Below are positions 34,922 to 47,800 of a stretch of DNA of 64,000 bases, in pieces. Source of the DNA: Lutibacter sp. A80. Lineage in GTDB: Bacteria; Bacteroidota; Bacteroidia; Flavobacteriales; Flavobacteriaceae. Both the position numbers and the translations under genes were made by a program. The notes beneath the pieces are model-generated. The model had not been told where the DNA came from. It searched no databases and worked only from the letters and a program-made list of their open reading frames with translations. The stretch spans positions 3,206,501 through 3,270,500 of the forward strand of contig NZ_CP092480.1 in NCBI RefSeq assembly GCF_022429645.1. The letters run 5' to 3'. Each line of letters starts with the position of its first letter. Positions within the stretch are counted from its first letter, which is position 1.

Positions 34922-36223
34922 TTAATCGGTATTTAATAGCACTTGTTTCATAGCTTTTGCTTTGAGCAAGCATTCTTCATATTCATTTTCTGGAATTGAT
35001 TGCGCTGTAATTGCACCACCAACAGAGTAAGAAACGTATTTGTTAGATTTATTATATAAAATACTACGTATTATTACATTAAAATCGAAATCCCCATTTG
35101 GAGTAATATAACCAATTGAACCAGAGTATAATCCGCGTTTGGTTTCTTCTAAATTTTCAATAATTTTTAATGCTGAAATTTTTGGAGCTCCCGTCATACT
35201 TCCCATAGGAAATGTTTCTTTTAAAATATCTACAGGATGTATATCTGGAGAAACTTTACAAGAAATTGTTGAAATTAATTGATGTACTTGTTCAAACGTA
35301 TAGACTTTACATAATTCATCAACTTTTACAGAGCCTTTAATTGCAGAATGCGATAAATCGTTTCTAACCAAGTCTACAATCATAATATTTTCAGCACGCT
35401 CTTTTGGGTTGTTTTCTAAAGCTGAAATTAAATTTAAATCTTCTTGTTTAGAAATTGCTCTTTTTGCGGTTCCTTTTATAGGTTGTGATATTACGTTAAT
35501 ACCTTCCTTTTTTAAATAACGTTCTGGTGAGGCTGAAAGTAAAAATTTAGTGTTTAATTTTAAAAAAGTGGCAAAAGGAGGTTTAGAAATACGATTTAAA
35601 TGTTGGTATGTTTTAACAGGATTAATTTCTGCGTTTTCAGAATAAAATTCTTGACAAAAATTAGTTTCATAAATATCGCCTCTGCGTATATGTTTTAATA
35701 TAGAATTTATTTTCTTAAAATACTCATCTTTATGAATACGAAGCTTAATTTTTATTGGATTTGTTTTTAGGTGTTGATTATTAGTTTTTAGCTGCTTAAT
35801 TTCTTTTAAATCTGATTCAATTTCAGAAGAAAAATGAGTTAAGTACTTTATTTCAACAGTAGTTTCTTTTATAAAAAATAGTTTTTTAGGTTGAAAAAAG
35901 TATAAATCAGGAAATTCTAAGTTGTCAAAATTATTAGAAGTTAAATTTTCAACATCATTTTTTAGATCGTAACTTAAATAACCAAAAATATAATCGTTTG
36001 TATTGCTTTGGAATTCTTTTAATTTAGTGAACGCATTCTTATAGGATGATTTAATTTCAGAAAAACCATCTACAGCCAAAACAGCATCAAAATTTGAATG
36101 TTTTTGTTGATAGTTGTTACTATCTAGCCAAACAGCAGTTTTAAATTGCTGCGCCCATTTTAAAAGATTCGATTTAAATTCAGAAATATTGCTAACCTGA
36201 ATTGCTTGATTTGTACGTTGCAT
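34922..36223 (-). CDS. pabB: aminodeoxychorismate synthase component I (chorismate-binding)
   Basis: 433 residues. The chorismate-binding domain runs from about 165 to the end: IRRGDIYETNFCQEF, SASPERYLKKEG, SQPIKGTAKRAISK, LVRNDLSHSA, FPMGSMTGAPKISALKIIE and YSGSIGYITPNGDFDFNVIIR. It makes 4-amino-4-deoxychorismate for folate with a glutamine amidotransferase partner. TrpE-like function is less likely because no trp genes adjoin and the N-terminal feedback region is short. It is the first gene of the pabB-tilS group. Confidence 0.88.
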   Translation of the reverse strand: MQRTNQAIQVSNISEFKSNLLKWAQQFKTAVWLDSNNYQQKHSNFDAVLAVDGFSEIKSSYKNAFTKLKEFQSNTNDYIFGYLSYDLKNDVENLTSNNFDNLEFPDLYFFQPKKLFFIKETTVEIKYLTHFSSEIESDLKEIKQLKTNNQHLKTNPIKIKLRIHKDEYFKKINSILKHIRRGDIYETNFCQEFYSENAEINPVKTYQHLNRISKPPFATFLKLNTKFLLSASPERYLKKEGINVISQPIKGTAKRAISKQEDLNLISALENNPKERAENIMIVDLVRNDLSHSAIKGSVKVDELCKVYTFEQVHQLISTISCKVSPDIHPVDILKETFPMGSMTGAPKISALKIIENLEETKRGLYSGSIGYITPNGDFDFNVIIRSILYNKSNKYVSYSVGGAITAQSIPENEYEECLLKAKAMKQVLLNTD

Positions 36224-36235
36224 TGTAGCAAAAAT

Positions 36236-36268
36236 AAAAAAGTCCCTTCAATATGAAAGGACTTTTTT
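36236..36268 (-). terminator. intrinsic terminator after lpd
   Basis: AAAAAGTCCCTT pairs with GAAAGGACTTTTTT around a short loop, with T-rich sequence on both strands. It lies between lpd and pabB, both leftward. Confidence 0.7.
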
Positions 36269-36292
36269 GTTATTATTCTAATTGTTTGATAC

Positions 36293-36377
36293 CCGTCATT
36301 CTTAACTTGTTTCAGAATCTCATTAAATTGTTTGCCAATTGTTATGTGAACCTGAAATGGGTTTGAAATAACGAATG
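36293..36377. repeat. imperfect palindromic repeat (dispersed family)
   Basis: CGTCATTCTTAACTTGTTTCAG at the left is imperfectly complementary to AACCTGAAATGGGTTTGAAATAACGAATG at the right. The left arm resembles the interiors of the elements at 16998 and 62741 (CATCCTGCTAAACTTGTTTTAG). This copy lacks the CTGTCTAAAA outer stem. It lies just downstream of lpd. Confidence 0.6.
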
Positions 36378-36389
36378 TTGGTTTTAGAT

Positions 36390-37790
36390 TTAACTATGTA
36401 TAGCTCTATTATTTACATCTAAACATGCTTCTTTAAAAGCTTCAGTAAATGTAGGGTGTGCGTGTGATGAACGTGCAATATCTTCGCTAGAAGCTCTAAA
36501 TTCCATAGCGATAACAGCTTCAGCAATCATATCAGCAGCTCTAGCACCAATCATATGTACACCTAAAATTTCATCAGTTTCAGCATCAGCTAATACTTTA
36601 ATTTGTCCGTCAATATCCATACTAGCTCTAGCTCTTCCTAAAGCACGCATTGCAAAACTTCCGGAGTTGTATTTGATGCCAGCTTTTTTTAATTCTTCTT
36701 CAGTTTTACCAACAGCGGCAACTTCTGGCCAAGTATAAACAACGCCAGGAATTAAGTTATAGTCTATATGTGGTTTTTGACCTGCAATTATTTCGGCAAC
36801 CATAGTACCTTCTTCTTCAGCTTTGTGAGCTAACATGGCGCCTTTAACAACATCACCAATTGCGTAAATGTTAGAAACGTTGGTTTGTAAATGCTCGTTG
36901 GTTTCAATTTGTCCACGCTCAGTAGTTTTAATACCTACATTTTCTAATCCTAAACCTTTAGTATACGGTTTTCTACCTACAGAAATTAAAGTGTAATCTC
37001 CTTTGAATTCTGTTGGGACACCTTTTTTATTATCTGCAGTTATTACAACTTCATCTCCATTGTTTACAACTGAAGTTACTTTATGACTAGTGAAAAATTT
37101 AATTCCTTGTTTTTTTAAGGATTTTTGTAATTCTTTTGATAGCATTGCATCCATACCGGGAGTAATGGTTGGCATATATTCAATAACAGATACTTGAGAA
37201 CCTAAACGGCTGTATACAGAACCAAGTTCTAAACCAATTACACCACCACCAATAACAATTAAATGTTTTGGTATTTCGGTTAAACTTAACGCTTCTGTAG
37301 AAGTAATTACTCTTTTTTTATCAATTTCTATAAATGGTAAGGTTGATGGTTTTGACCCTGTTGCAATAATTGTTTTCTCAGCTTCAATTACTGAAGAAGT
37401 GCCATCCTCTTTTGTAATTGTAATATGTGTAGCATCTTTAAAGCTACCAATACCTTGCAATGTGTCAATTTTATTTTTATCCATTAAATAATTGATACCA
37501 CCAGAAGTTTGAGAAACTACTTCGTTTTTACGCGCAATCATTTGTTTAAAATTCACTTCTAAACCTTTTGTTTCTATACCGTGGGTTGCAAAATGTTTAG
37601 TTGCATCATAATAATGGTGCGATGAATCTAACAATGCTTTCGAAGGGATACACCCTACATTTAAACAGGTACCGCCAAGAGTATTGTATTTTTCAATAAT
37701 AACAGTTTTTAATCCTAATTGTGCGCAACGTATTGCAGCAACATACCCTCCAGGTCCAGAGCCTATAACGGCTACATCATATTTATTCAT
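36390..37790 (-). CDS. lpdA: dihydrolipoyl dehydrogenase
   Basis: 466 residues. It has the FAD-binding motif VAVIGSGPGGYVAAIRC, the redox disulfide GGTCLNVGCIPSKALL, an NAD motif IVIGGGVIGLELGSVYSRLG and the C-terminal HAHPTFTEAFKEA with the catalytic His. It regenerates lipoamide for the pyruvate and 2-oxoglutarate dehydrogenase complexes. It is monocistronic, and TATTTTTG (minus strand, 37815-37822) is a likely -7 box. Confidence 0.97.
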   Translation of the reverse strand: MNKYDVAVIGSGPGGYVAAIRCAQLGLKTVIIEKYNTLGGTCLNVGCIPSKALLDSSHHYYDATKHFATHGIETKGLEVNFKQMIARKNEVVSQTSGGINYLMDKNKIDTLQGIGSFKDATHITITKEDGTSSVIEAEKTIIATGSKPSTLPFIEIDKKRVITSTEALSLTEIPKHLIVIGGGVIGLELGSVYSRLGSQVSVIEYMPTITPGMDAMLSKELQKSLKKQGIKFFTSHKVTSVVNNGDEVVITADNKKGVPTEFKGDYTLISVGRKPYTKGLGLENVGIKTTERGQIETNEHLQTNVSNIYAIGDVVKGAMLAHKAEEEGTMVAEIIAGQKPHIDYNLIPGVVYTWPEVAAVGKTEEELKKAGIKYNSGSFAMRALGRARASMDIDGQIKVLADAETDEILGVHMIGARAADMIAEAVIAMEFRASSEDIARSSHAHPTFTEAFKEACLDVNNRAIHS

Positions 37791-38312
37791 AATAATTTTT
37801 CTATTAGTAAGTTACAAAAATATAATATTATTTATTGAATTGAATGAATATAAAAACATTTATAGTTAAAATTAATTTAAAATGGTGTTTTTTACTTAGA
37901 AGTACATCTTATTTTTAAGGTTAAATATCTGTAATTCAATTAAATATATGTATTTTAAGTGTTGTTTTTGTATTTTGGATGTAATAATTTAACATTTTTT
38001 TACCATTTATTGTTAAAATGCAACCATTTGTTAAGTTGTTGCAAAATAAGACATTAGAAATGTAATAATAATTAAAATCTGTTTTATATTTGTTATGTAA
38101 TTGAGAAATGCTCCCCACAAGACTCAAATTTTTAGACCCCACAAAATAGGCTCTATATAGAATTCCCCACTATATAATCTAATGGATTTTTTCATTAGAA
38201 TGTTTTGTAGACCCCATAATTTAAATATACAATTTAGTAAATGTTATTACTGAATTAATTTTTGAAAATCATTTTTTGATTTCAAGATTAGTTTTAATTA
38301 AATAAAAATATT
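37791..38312. promoter_or_regulatory. 522-bp regulatory region before the adhesin operon
   Basis: No gene is seen here. It contains the lpd promoter (37815-37822), a dyad TGCAAC-N13-GTTGCA (38019-38043), a -7 box TATATTTG (38085-38092), and then a leader of about 215 nt with four C-rich boxes (CCCCACAAG near 38111, CCCCACAAAA near 38139, CCCCACTAT near 38167, CCCCATAAT near 38213). The C-boxes stand out in otherwise AT-rich DNA and recur in the leader of the CAP gene. Confidence 0.5.
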
Positions 38313-38804
38313 ATGAAAAAAATTACTTTAACTATTTTAACCAATTCAATACTTTTTTTAGCCTTATTTTTTTCGATAGAAATTTCAGCCCAATCATCTG
38401 ATTGTGATATTGAAATAACTGCTTATAGAAATACAACAATAAAAGATGTTTCCTCTAAGGGTTCTTATTATAAAATGACTATGGTGAATAAAGGGAGCTC
38501 TGAAGGTGTTTATGTTTTAACATCAAAAGATGTTAATAACACTTGTTCTAATGTTGATAGTACTAGCACGGAAAATAATGTTTTTTTGAATTATAGGTTT
38601 TTAGATAAAGATAAAAATCCTATTGATAAAATTTCATTAAGTATAGGAGAATCTATTGATTTTCTTATATATGTAACTGCACCTACGGGTACTAGTATGA
38701 ATAAATGGTCTTGTGTTCAGATAATAGCAAGTTCTGAAAATTGCGAAAATTACAGCAAGAGTATTATACTTAAATCGTTTATTATTGACCCTAGCGAGGG
38801 TTAA
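38313..38804 (+). CDS. small secreted protein, first gene of the adhesin operon
   Basis: 163 residues with a signal peptide (ends IEISAQSSD). The mature part looks like one beta-sandwich domain with four Cys (residues 30, 73, 131 and 142 approx.), enough for two disulfides, and short motifs KMTMVNKGSSEGVYVL and SIGESIDFLIYVTAP reminiscent of fibronectin- or Ig-like folds. No T9SS sorting domain is seen. It lies 54 bp before the giant adhesin and is probably co-transcribed with it. Whether it is an accessory of the adhesin is inference. Confidence 0.7.
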   Translation: MKKITLTILTNSILFLALFFSIEISAQSSDCDIEITAYRNTTIKDVSSKGSYYKMTMVNKGSSEGVYVLTSKDVNNTCSNVDSTSTENNVFLNYRFLDKDKNPIDKISLSIGESIDFLIYVTAPTGTSMNKWSCVQIIASSENCENYSKSIILKSFIIDPSEG

Positions 38805-38858
38805 TAGTTAAATTATAGCACACATGTTTCAGGTTAATAATAAATAAAACAATTAGCA

Positions 38859-41800
38859 ATGGAAAAAACATTACAATATTTTGGAATAAAAAAACCTAAA
38901 AATGGATTAAAGCTTTTGCTAATATTCTTGTTTTTAGTTTCATCTTTTTCTTACGCACAGGTAACAGCTGTAAGATCAATTGATGTAGGAGAGGACTTAG
39001 CTTGCGGGAAATTAATAGATGTTGAATTAAATTTGACAGGTTATGGAAATGCTTCTACACCTTTAGAAGTAATATTAGTTATTGATGTTTCAGGTAGTAT
39101 GGCTACAGGTACACGAATAGAGGATGCGACAGATGCCGCTTCTACGTTTGTAACAAATTTTTTAACGGATTCTAACCGTCATCCCGACAGTAAAATTGGG
39201 GTTGTAAAATTTAGTAGTTCAGCAAGCCTTGTTCAAGGTTTGTCAAATAATTTGAATGATTTTGGTGGTAATTTTTGGAATTCTGGATATTATGGTAATT
39301 TCAGGGCTAATGGTAATACTAATATGGAAGATGGAATTGAAAAGGCTGTTGCTGCTTTTTCAAATTCTACTAATTGTGCATTAACAAGAACAATTATATT
39401 TTTATCAGATGGACAGGCAAATAGGGATAATGGTAATGGTGATCCTTCAACAAGAGCCATTCAAGAAGCTCTTGCGGCTCAGTCTTTAGCAAATATCTAT
39501 ACCATTGGTTTTTCAACAAATTCTACTGCAGTAAATACCCTAACTGAAATGCAAAATTCAGGGTTTTATGCTGGTGTTAACGCAACAGATTTAAATAATA
39601 TTTATGCAGCAATTTTTGCTCAATTATCATGGGTAGCAAAAGCGCCAAGTAGTGGGGTTTTTAATGTTGAAAAAATTGAATCTGATTTTGAATTGGTGAA
39701 TTCTTCAATTTCAGTAACAAAAGGTTCTTTTGTAGTAAATAATGCAGGGGAAATAGAATGGGATGTTGATTATCTTCAAGATCAAGAAAATATTGTATTG
39801 TCGTATCAGCTAATATCTAATGGTGTTTGTGGTACAAGTGAAATAGAGGTGAGTACTTCAGAATTAAATTTTCTAGACACTTCTTGTAATCCTATTCAAC
39901 AATTTCCAACTCCTACTAAAAAAATTATTCCTTGTGCCGAAGATCAAATAGTAACTATTTGTCAAGGAGGTACGAGTGGTGAATTTAACTCAAATATAAT
40001 TTGCCCAACTGCAGGAGAAAAAACAGATTTAACTTTAGAAACATATGCAGGAACTGGAGTAAATAGTGGTTCTGGAGATAGTTGGGGTAATCCTAATAAT
40101 ATAGGTAGTGATGACGGTCAAACAGCTAGTTTGGCATATCAATCTGGAGATTCAAAAAATTTAAAAGCAACTAATTTTAATTTTTCATCAATTCCTAGTG
40201 ATGCCACAATTGAAGGTATAACGGTTATTGTAAATAGATGGGCTTCTTCTTCATATGGGTCAAATGGAGTTAAAGATACCGAAATGCGCCTTCTGAAATC
40301 TGGAAGTGCTGTTGGAAATGATAAAAAGAAAACGAGTGTTTGGGGAACGGACTCTAGTAGTTTGGTAACCTATGGAGGAGCTACAGATACATGGGGTACT
40401 TCGTGGACTGTTGCTGAAGTAAAAAATAATAATTTTGGAGCAACTTTAGAGGTTAATATTAATGGGGATAGAAGCGCTCATGTAGATTATATAAAAATTA
40501 AGATTGATTATTCATTAGTTACTGTAGCTGGGAATTTAGAATGGTTTACGGTAGAATCTGGAGGGTCAAGTATACATACAGGAAGCAATTTTAGTCCTAT
40601 TACAGATGCTAATCTTGATACTAACGTTCCGGGAACATATAAATATTATGCAGGGTGTAGCAATATACCAGGTTGTAGAAAATTATATCAATTTATTGTA
40701 AATCCATTACCAACTCCAGTAGATGCATCTTTTACTATTTGTTCAGATGAAACGTCTACAGATTTAACTGCACATGATACTGCAGTATTAGATAGTGAAA
40801 TAGGAACAGTGGCTTGGTATGATGGAGATCCAGAAGGGTCAGGAACGTTAATTAGCTCAGCTACAAATGTTAATTTAAATACTATAACAGATTTATGGGC
40901 AGAAGTTACTTTAACTTCAAGTTTGTGTAAAGCTGCGGTAGATATAACAGTAAATATTAATGATGTGCCAGTGATAACAAATCCAGGTCCTCAAACAGCA
41001 TGTGTTAGTTTTGATTTGGATAATTTACCAATTACTGGAACAAATTTAACAAATAATAAAGCTTATTACAATAATAGTCAGTCTTTAGGAGGAACTAAAA
41101 TAACAAGTCCAATTACTAGTTCTCAAACAGTTTGGATTTATGATGCAGATGGTTCTTGTAGTGATGAGGAGAGTTTTACGGTAACCATTAACGCCTTAGA
41201 CGACGCTAGTTTCAGTTATTCAGGTTCACCATATTGTGCAGATGCAACTGATCCAGCACCGATAATAACAGGATTATCTGGCGGAACATTCAGTTCAACA
41301 GCTGGATTGGTTATAAATGCAAATACAGGGGAGGTAGATTTAGATGCTTCAACACCTGGTACATATAATGTAATGTATACAACTTCTGGTACTTGTCCTA
41401 ATAGTAGTACGCAATCTATTACAATTAATGATTTACCAACGGTATCAGTAAGTGGCGCAGGAGAATTGACTTGTGCGGTTACAAGTTTAACATTAACAGC
41501 TGTGCCAGTAGTAGATGGAACACCTTCTTACCAATGGTACAATGCTTCAGGAGCAATTACAGGAGCAACATCAGCTACGTATTCAGCAGAAACACCAGAC
41601 ACTTATTATGTAATTGTAAAAGATGGAGATGATGGATGTACAGTAACATCTTCTAATTTAGAAGTTACACAAGACATAACAGATCCAACGGTATCAGTAA
41701 GTGGCGCAGGAGAATTGACTTGTGCGGTTACAAGTTTAACATTAACAGCTGTGCCAGTAGTAGATGGAACACCTTCTTACCAATGGTACAATGCTTCAGG

Positions 41801-44800
41801 AGCAATTACAGGAGCAACATCAGCTACGTATTCAGCAGAAACACCAGACACTTATTATGTAATTGTAAAAGATGGAGATGATGGATGTACAGTAACATCT
41901 TCTAATTTAGAAGTTACACAAGACATAACAGATCCAACGGTATCAGTAAGTGGCGCAGGAGAATTGACTTGTGCGGTTACAAGTTTAACATTAACAGCTG
42001 TGCCAGTAGTAGATGGAACACCTTCTTACCAATGGTACAATGCTTCAGGAGCAATTACAGGAGCAACATCAGCTACGTATTCAGCAGAAACACCAGACAC
42101 TTATTATGTAATTGTAAAAGATGGAGATGATGGATGTACAGTAACATCTTCTAATTTAGAAGTTACACAAGACATAACAGATCCAACGGTATCAGTAAGT
42201 GGCGCAGGAGAATTGACTTGTGCGGTTACAAGTTTAACATTAACAGCTGTGCCAGTAGTAGATGGAACACCTTCTTACCAATGGTACAATGCTTCAGGAG
42301 CAATTACAGGAGCAACATCAGCTACGTATTCAGCAGAAACACCAGACACTTATTATGTAATTGTAAAAGATGGAGATGATGGATGTACAGTAACATCTTC
42401 TAATTTAGAAGTTACACAAGACATAACAGATCCAACGGTATCAGTAAGTGGCGCAGGAGAATTGACTTGTGCGGTTACAAGTTTAACATTAACAGCTGTG
42501 CCAGTAGTAGATGGAACACCTTCTTACCAATGGTACAATGCTTCAGGAGCAATTACAGGAGCAACATCAGCTACGTATTCAGCAGAAACACCAGACACTT
42601 ATTATGTAATTGTAAAAGATGGAGATGATGGATGTACAGTAACATCTTCTAATTTAGAAGTTACACAAGACATAACAGATCCAACGGTATCAGTAAGTGG
42701 CGCAGGAGAATTGACTTGTGCGGTTACAAGTTTAACATTAACAGCTGTGCCAGTAGTAGATGGAACACCTTCTTACCAATGGTACAATGCTTCAGGAGCA
42801 ATTACAGGAGCAACATCAGCTACGTATTCAGCAGAAACACCAGACACTTATTATGTAATTGTAAAAGATGGAGATGATGGATGTACAGTAACATCTTCTA
42901 ATTTAGAAGTTACACAAGACATAACAGATCCAACGGTATCAGTAAGTGGCGCAGGAGAATTGACTTGTGCGGTTACAAGTTTAACATTAACAGCTGTGCC
43001 AGTAGTAGATGGAACACCTTCTTACCAATGGTACAATGCTTCAGGAGCAATTACAGGAGCAACATCAGCTACGTATTCAGCAGAAACACCAGACACTTAT
43101 TATGTAATTGTAAAAGATGGAGATGATGGATGTACAGTAACATCTTCTAATTTAGAAGTTACACAAGACATAACAGATCCAACGGTATCAGTAAGTGGCG
43201 CAGGAGAATTGACTTGTGCGGTTACAAGTTTAACATTAACAGCTGTGCCAGTAGTAGATGGAACACCTTCTTACCAATGGTACAATGCTTCAGGAGCAAT
43301 TACAGGAGCAACATCAGCTACGTATTCAGCAGAAACACCAGACACTTATTATGTAATTGTAAAAGATGGAGATGATGGATGTACAGTAACATCTTCTAAT
43401 TTAGAAGTTACACAAGACATAACAGATCCAACGGTATCAGTAAGTGGCGCAGGAGAATTGACTTGTGCGGTTACAAGTTTAACATTAACAGCTGTGCCAG
43501 TAGTAGATGGAACACCTTCTTACCAATGGTACAATGCTTCAGGAGCAATTACAGGAGCAACATCAGCTACGTATTCAGCAGAAACACCAGACACTTATTA
43601 TGTAATTGTAAAAGATGGAGATGATGGATGTACAGTAACATCTTCTAATTTAGAAGTTACACAAGACATAACAGATCCAACGGTATCAGTAAGTGGCGCA
43701 GGAGAATTGACTTGTGCGGTTACAAGTTTAACATTAACAGCTGTGCCAGTAGTAGATGGAACACCTTCTTACCAATGGTACAATGCTTCAGGAGCAATTA
43801 CAGGAGCAACATCAGCTACGTATTCAGCAGAAACACCAGACACTTATTATGTAATTGTAAAAGATGGAGATGATGGATGTACAGTAACATCTTCTAATTT
43901 AGAAGTTACACAAGACATAACAGATCCAACGGTATCAGTAAGTGGCGCAGGAGAATTGACTTGTGCGGTTACAAGTTTAACATTAACAGCTGTGCCAGTA
44001 GTAGATGGAACACCTTCTTACCAATGGTACAATGCTTCAGGAGCAATTACAGGAGCAACATCAGCTACGTATTCAGCAGAAACACCAGACACTTATTATG
44101 TAATTGTAAAAGATGGAGATGATGGATGTACAGTAACATCTTCTAATTTAGAAGTTACACAAGACATAACAGATCCAACGGTATCAGTAAGTGGCGCAGG
44201 AGAATTGACTTGTGCGGTTACAAGTTTAACATTAACAGCTGTGCCAGTAGTAGATGGAACACCTTCTTACCAATGGTACAATGCTTCAGGAGCAATTACA
44301 GGAGCAACATCAGCTACGTATTCAGCAGAAACACCAGACACTTATTATGTAATTGTAAAAGATGGAGATGATGGATGTACAGTAACATCTTCTAATTTAG
44401 AAGTTACACAAGACATAACAGATCCAACGGTATCAGTAAGTGGCGCAGGAGAATTGACTTGTGCGGTTACAAGTTTAACATTAACAGCTGTGCCAGTAGT
44501 AGATGGAACACCTTCTTACCAATGGTACAATGCTTCAGGAGCAATTACAGGAGCAACATCAGCTACGTATTCAGCAGAAACACCAGACACTTATTATGTA
44601 ATTGTAAAAGATGGAGATGATGGATGTACAGTAACATCTTCTAATTTAGAAGTTACACAAGACATAACAGATCCAACGGTATCAGTAAGTGGCGCAGGAG
44701 AATTGACTTGTGCGGTTACAAGTTTAACATTAACAGCTGTGCCAGTAGTAGATGGAACACCTTCTTACCAATGGTACAATGCTTCAGGAGCAATTACAGG

Positions 44801-47800
44801 AGCAACATCAGCTACGTATTCAGCAGAAACACCAGACACTTATTATGTAATTGTAAAAGATGGAGATGATGGATGTACAGTAACATCTTCTAATTTAGAA
44901 GTTACACAAGACATAACAGATCCAACGGTATCAGTAAGTGGCGCAGGAGAATTGACTTGTGCGGTTACAAGTTTAACATTAACAGCTGTGCCAGTAGTAG
45001 ATGGAACACCTTCTTACCAATGGTACAATGCTTCAGGAGCAATTACAGGAGCAACATCAGCTACGTATTCAGCAGAAACACCAGACACTTATTATGTAAT
45101 TGTAAAAGATGGAGATGATGGATGTACAGTAACATCTTCTAATTTAGAAGTTACACAAGACATAACAGATCCAACGGTATCAGTAAGTGGCGCAGGAGAA
45201 TTGACTTGTGCGGTTACAAGTTTAACATTAACAGCTGTGCCAGTAGTAGATGGAACACCTTCTTACCAATGGTACAATGCTTCAGGAGCAATTACAGGAG
45301 CAACATCAGCTACGTATTCAGCAGAAACACCAGACACTTATTATGTAATTGTAAAAGATGGAGATGATGGATGTACAGTAACATCTTCTAATTTAGAAGT
45401 TACACAAGACATAACAGATCCAACGGTATCAGTAAGTGGCGCAGGAGAATTGACTTGTGCGGTTACAAGTTTAACATTAACAGCTGTGCCAGTAGTAGAT
45501 GGAACACCTTCTTACCAATGGTACAATGCTTCAGGAGCAATTACAGGAGCAACATCAGCTACGTATTCAGCAGAAACACCAGACACTTATTATGTAATTG
45601 TAAAAGATGGAGATGATGGATGTACAGTAACATCTTCTAATTTAGAAGTTACACAAGACATAACAGATCCAACGGTATCAGTAAGTGGCGCAGGAGAATT
45701 GACTTGTGCGGTTACAAGTTTAACATTAACAGCTGTGCCAGTAGTAGATGGAACACCTTCTTACCAATGGTACAATGCTTCAGGAGCAATTACAGGAGCA
45801 ACATCAGCTACGTATTCAGCAGAAACACCAGACACTTATTATGTAATTGTAAAAGATGGAGATGATGGATGTACAGTAACATCTTCTAATTTAGAAGTTA
45901 CACAAGACATAACAGATCCAACGGTATCAGTAAGTGGCGCAGGAGAATTGACTTGTGCGGTTACAAGTTTAACATTAACAGCTGTGCCAGTAGTAGATGG
46001 AACACCTTCTTACCAATGGTACAATGCTTCAGGAGCAATTACAGGAGCAACATCAGCTACGTATTCAGCAGAAACACCAGACACTTATTATGTAATTGTA
46101 AAAGATGGAGATGATGGATGTACAGTAACATCTTCTAATTTAGAAGTTACACAAGACATAACAGATCCAACGGTATCAGTAAGTGGCGCAGGAGAATTGA
46201 CTTGTGCGGTTACAAGTTTAACATTAACAGCTGTGCCAGTAGTAGATGGAACACCTTCTTACCAATGGTACAATGCTTCAGGAGCAATTACAGGAGCAAC
46301 ATCAGCTACGTATTCAGCAGAAACACCAGACACTTATTATGTAATTGTAAAAGATGGAGATGATGGATGTACAGTAACATCTTCTAATTTAGAAGTTACA
46401 CAAGACATAACAGATCCAACGGTATCAGTAAGTGGCGCAGGAGAATTGACTTGTGCGGTTACAAGTTTAACATTAACAGCTGTGCCAGTAGTAGATGGAA
46501 CACCTTCTTACCAATGGTACAATGCTTCAGGAGCAATTACAGGAGCAACATCAGCTACGTATTCAGCAGAAACACCAGACACTTATTATGTAATTGTAAA
46601 AGATGGAGATGATGGATGTACAGTAACATCTTCTAATTTAGAAGTTACACAAGACATAACAGATCCAACGGTATCAGTAAGTGGCGCAGGAGAATTGACT
46701 TGTGCGGTTACAAGTTTAACATTAACAGCTGTGCCAGTAGTAGATGGAACACCTTCTTACCAATGGTACAATGCTTCAGGAGCAATTACAGGAGCAACAT
46801 CAGCTACGTATTCAGCAGAAACACCAGACACTTATTATGTAATTGTAAAAGATGGAGATGATGGATGTACAGTAACATCTTCTAATTTAGAAGTTACACA
46901 AGACATAACAGATCCAACGGTATCAGTAAGTGGCGCAGGAGAATTGACTTGTGCGGTTACAAGTTTAACATTAACAGCTGTGCCAGTAGTAGATGGAACA
47001 CCTTCTTACCAATGGTACAATGCTTCAGGAGCAATTACAGGAGCAACATCAGCTACGTATTCAGCAGAAACACCAGACACTTATTATGTAATTGTAAAAG
47101 ATGGAGATGATGGATGTACAGTAACATCTTCTAATTTAGAAGTTACACAAGACATAACAGATCCAACGGTATCAGTAAGTGGCGCAGGAGAATTGACTTG
47201 TGCGGTTACAAGTTTAACATTAACAGCTGTGCCAGTAGTAGATGGAACACCTTCTTACCAATGGTACAATGCTTCAGGAGCAATTACAGGAGCAACATCA
47301 GCTACGTATTCAGCAGAAACACCAGACACTTATTATGTAATTGTAAAAGATGGAGATGATGGATGTACAGTAACATCTTCTAATTTAGAAGTTACACAAG
47401 ATATTGTAACACCAAGTGCAGATATTACAGGAAATGAAGAATTAACATGTGCATTGGAAGAAATTACATTAAATGCAAACGGAAATTCAGATAATCAGTC
47501 AGCAGAATTAAGTTATGCTTGGAGCGGACCAAATAATTATACCGCAACAACAGAAGAGATAACAGTAAGTTCACCAGGAGTTTATACTGTAATTGTAACA
47601 GATGGAGATAATGGATGTTCAAATGAAGACAGTGTAACAGTATTACAAGATATTGTAACACCAAGTGCAGATATTACAGGAAATGAAGAATTAACATGTG
47701 CATTGGAAGAAATTACATTAAATGCAAACGGAAATTCAGATAATCAGTCAGCAGAATTAAGTTATGCTTGGAGCGGACCAAATAATTATACCGCAACAAC

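Noticed and set aside
37936-38142. 68-residue frame on the minus strand upstream of the adhesin operon
   Set aside because: It lies across the promoter and C-box leader of the adhesin operon and has no recognisable composition or start signal.
41437-47402. CRISPR-like array suggested by many direct repeats
   Set aside because: The units are 249 bp, abut without spacers, and are translated in frame as protein domains.
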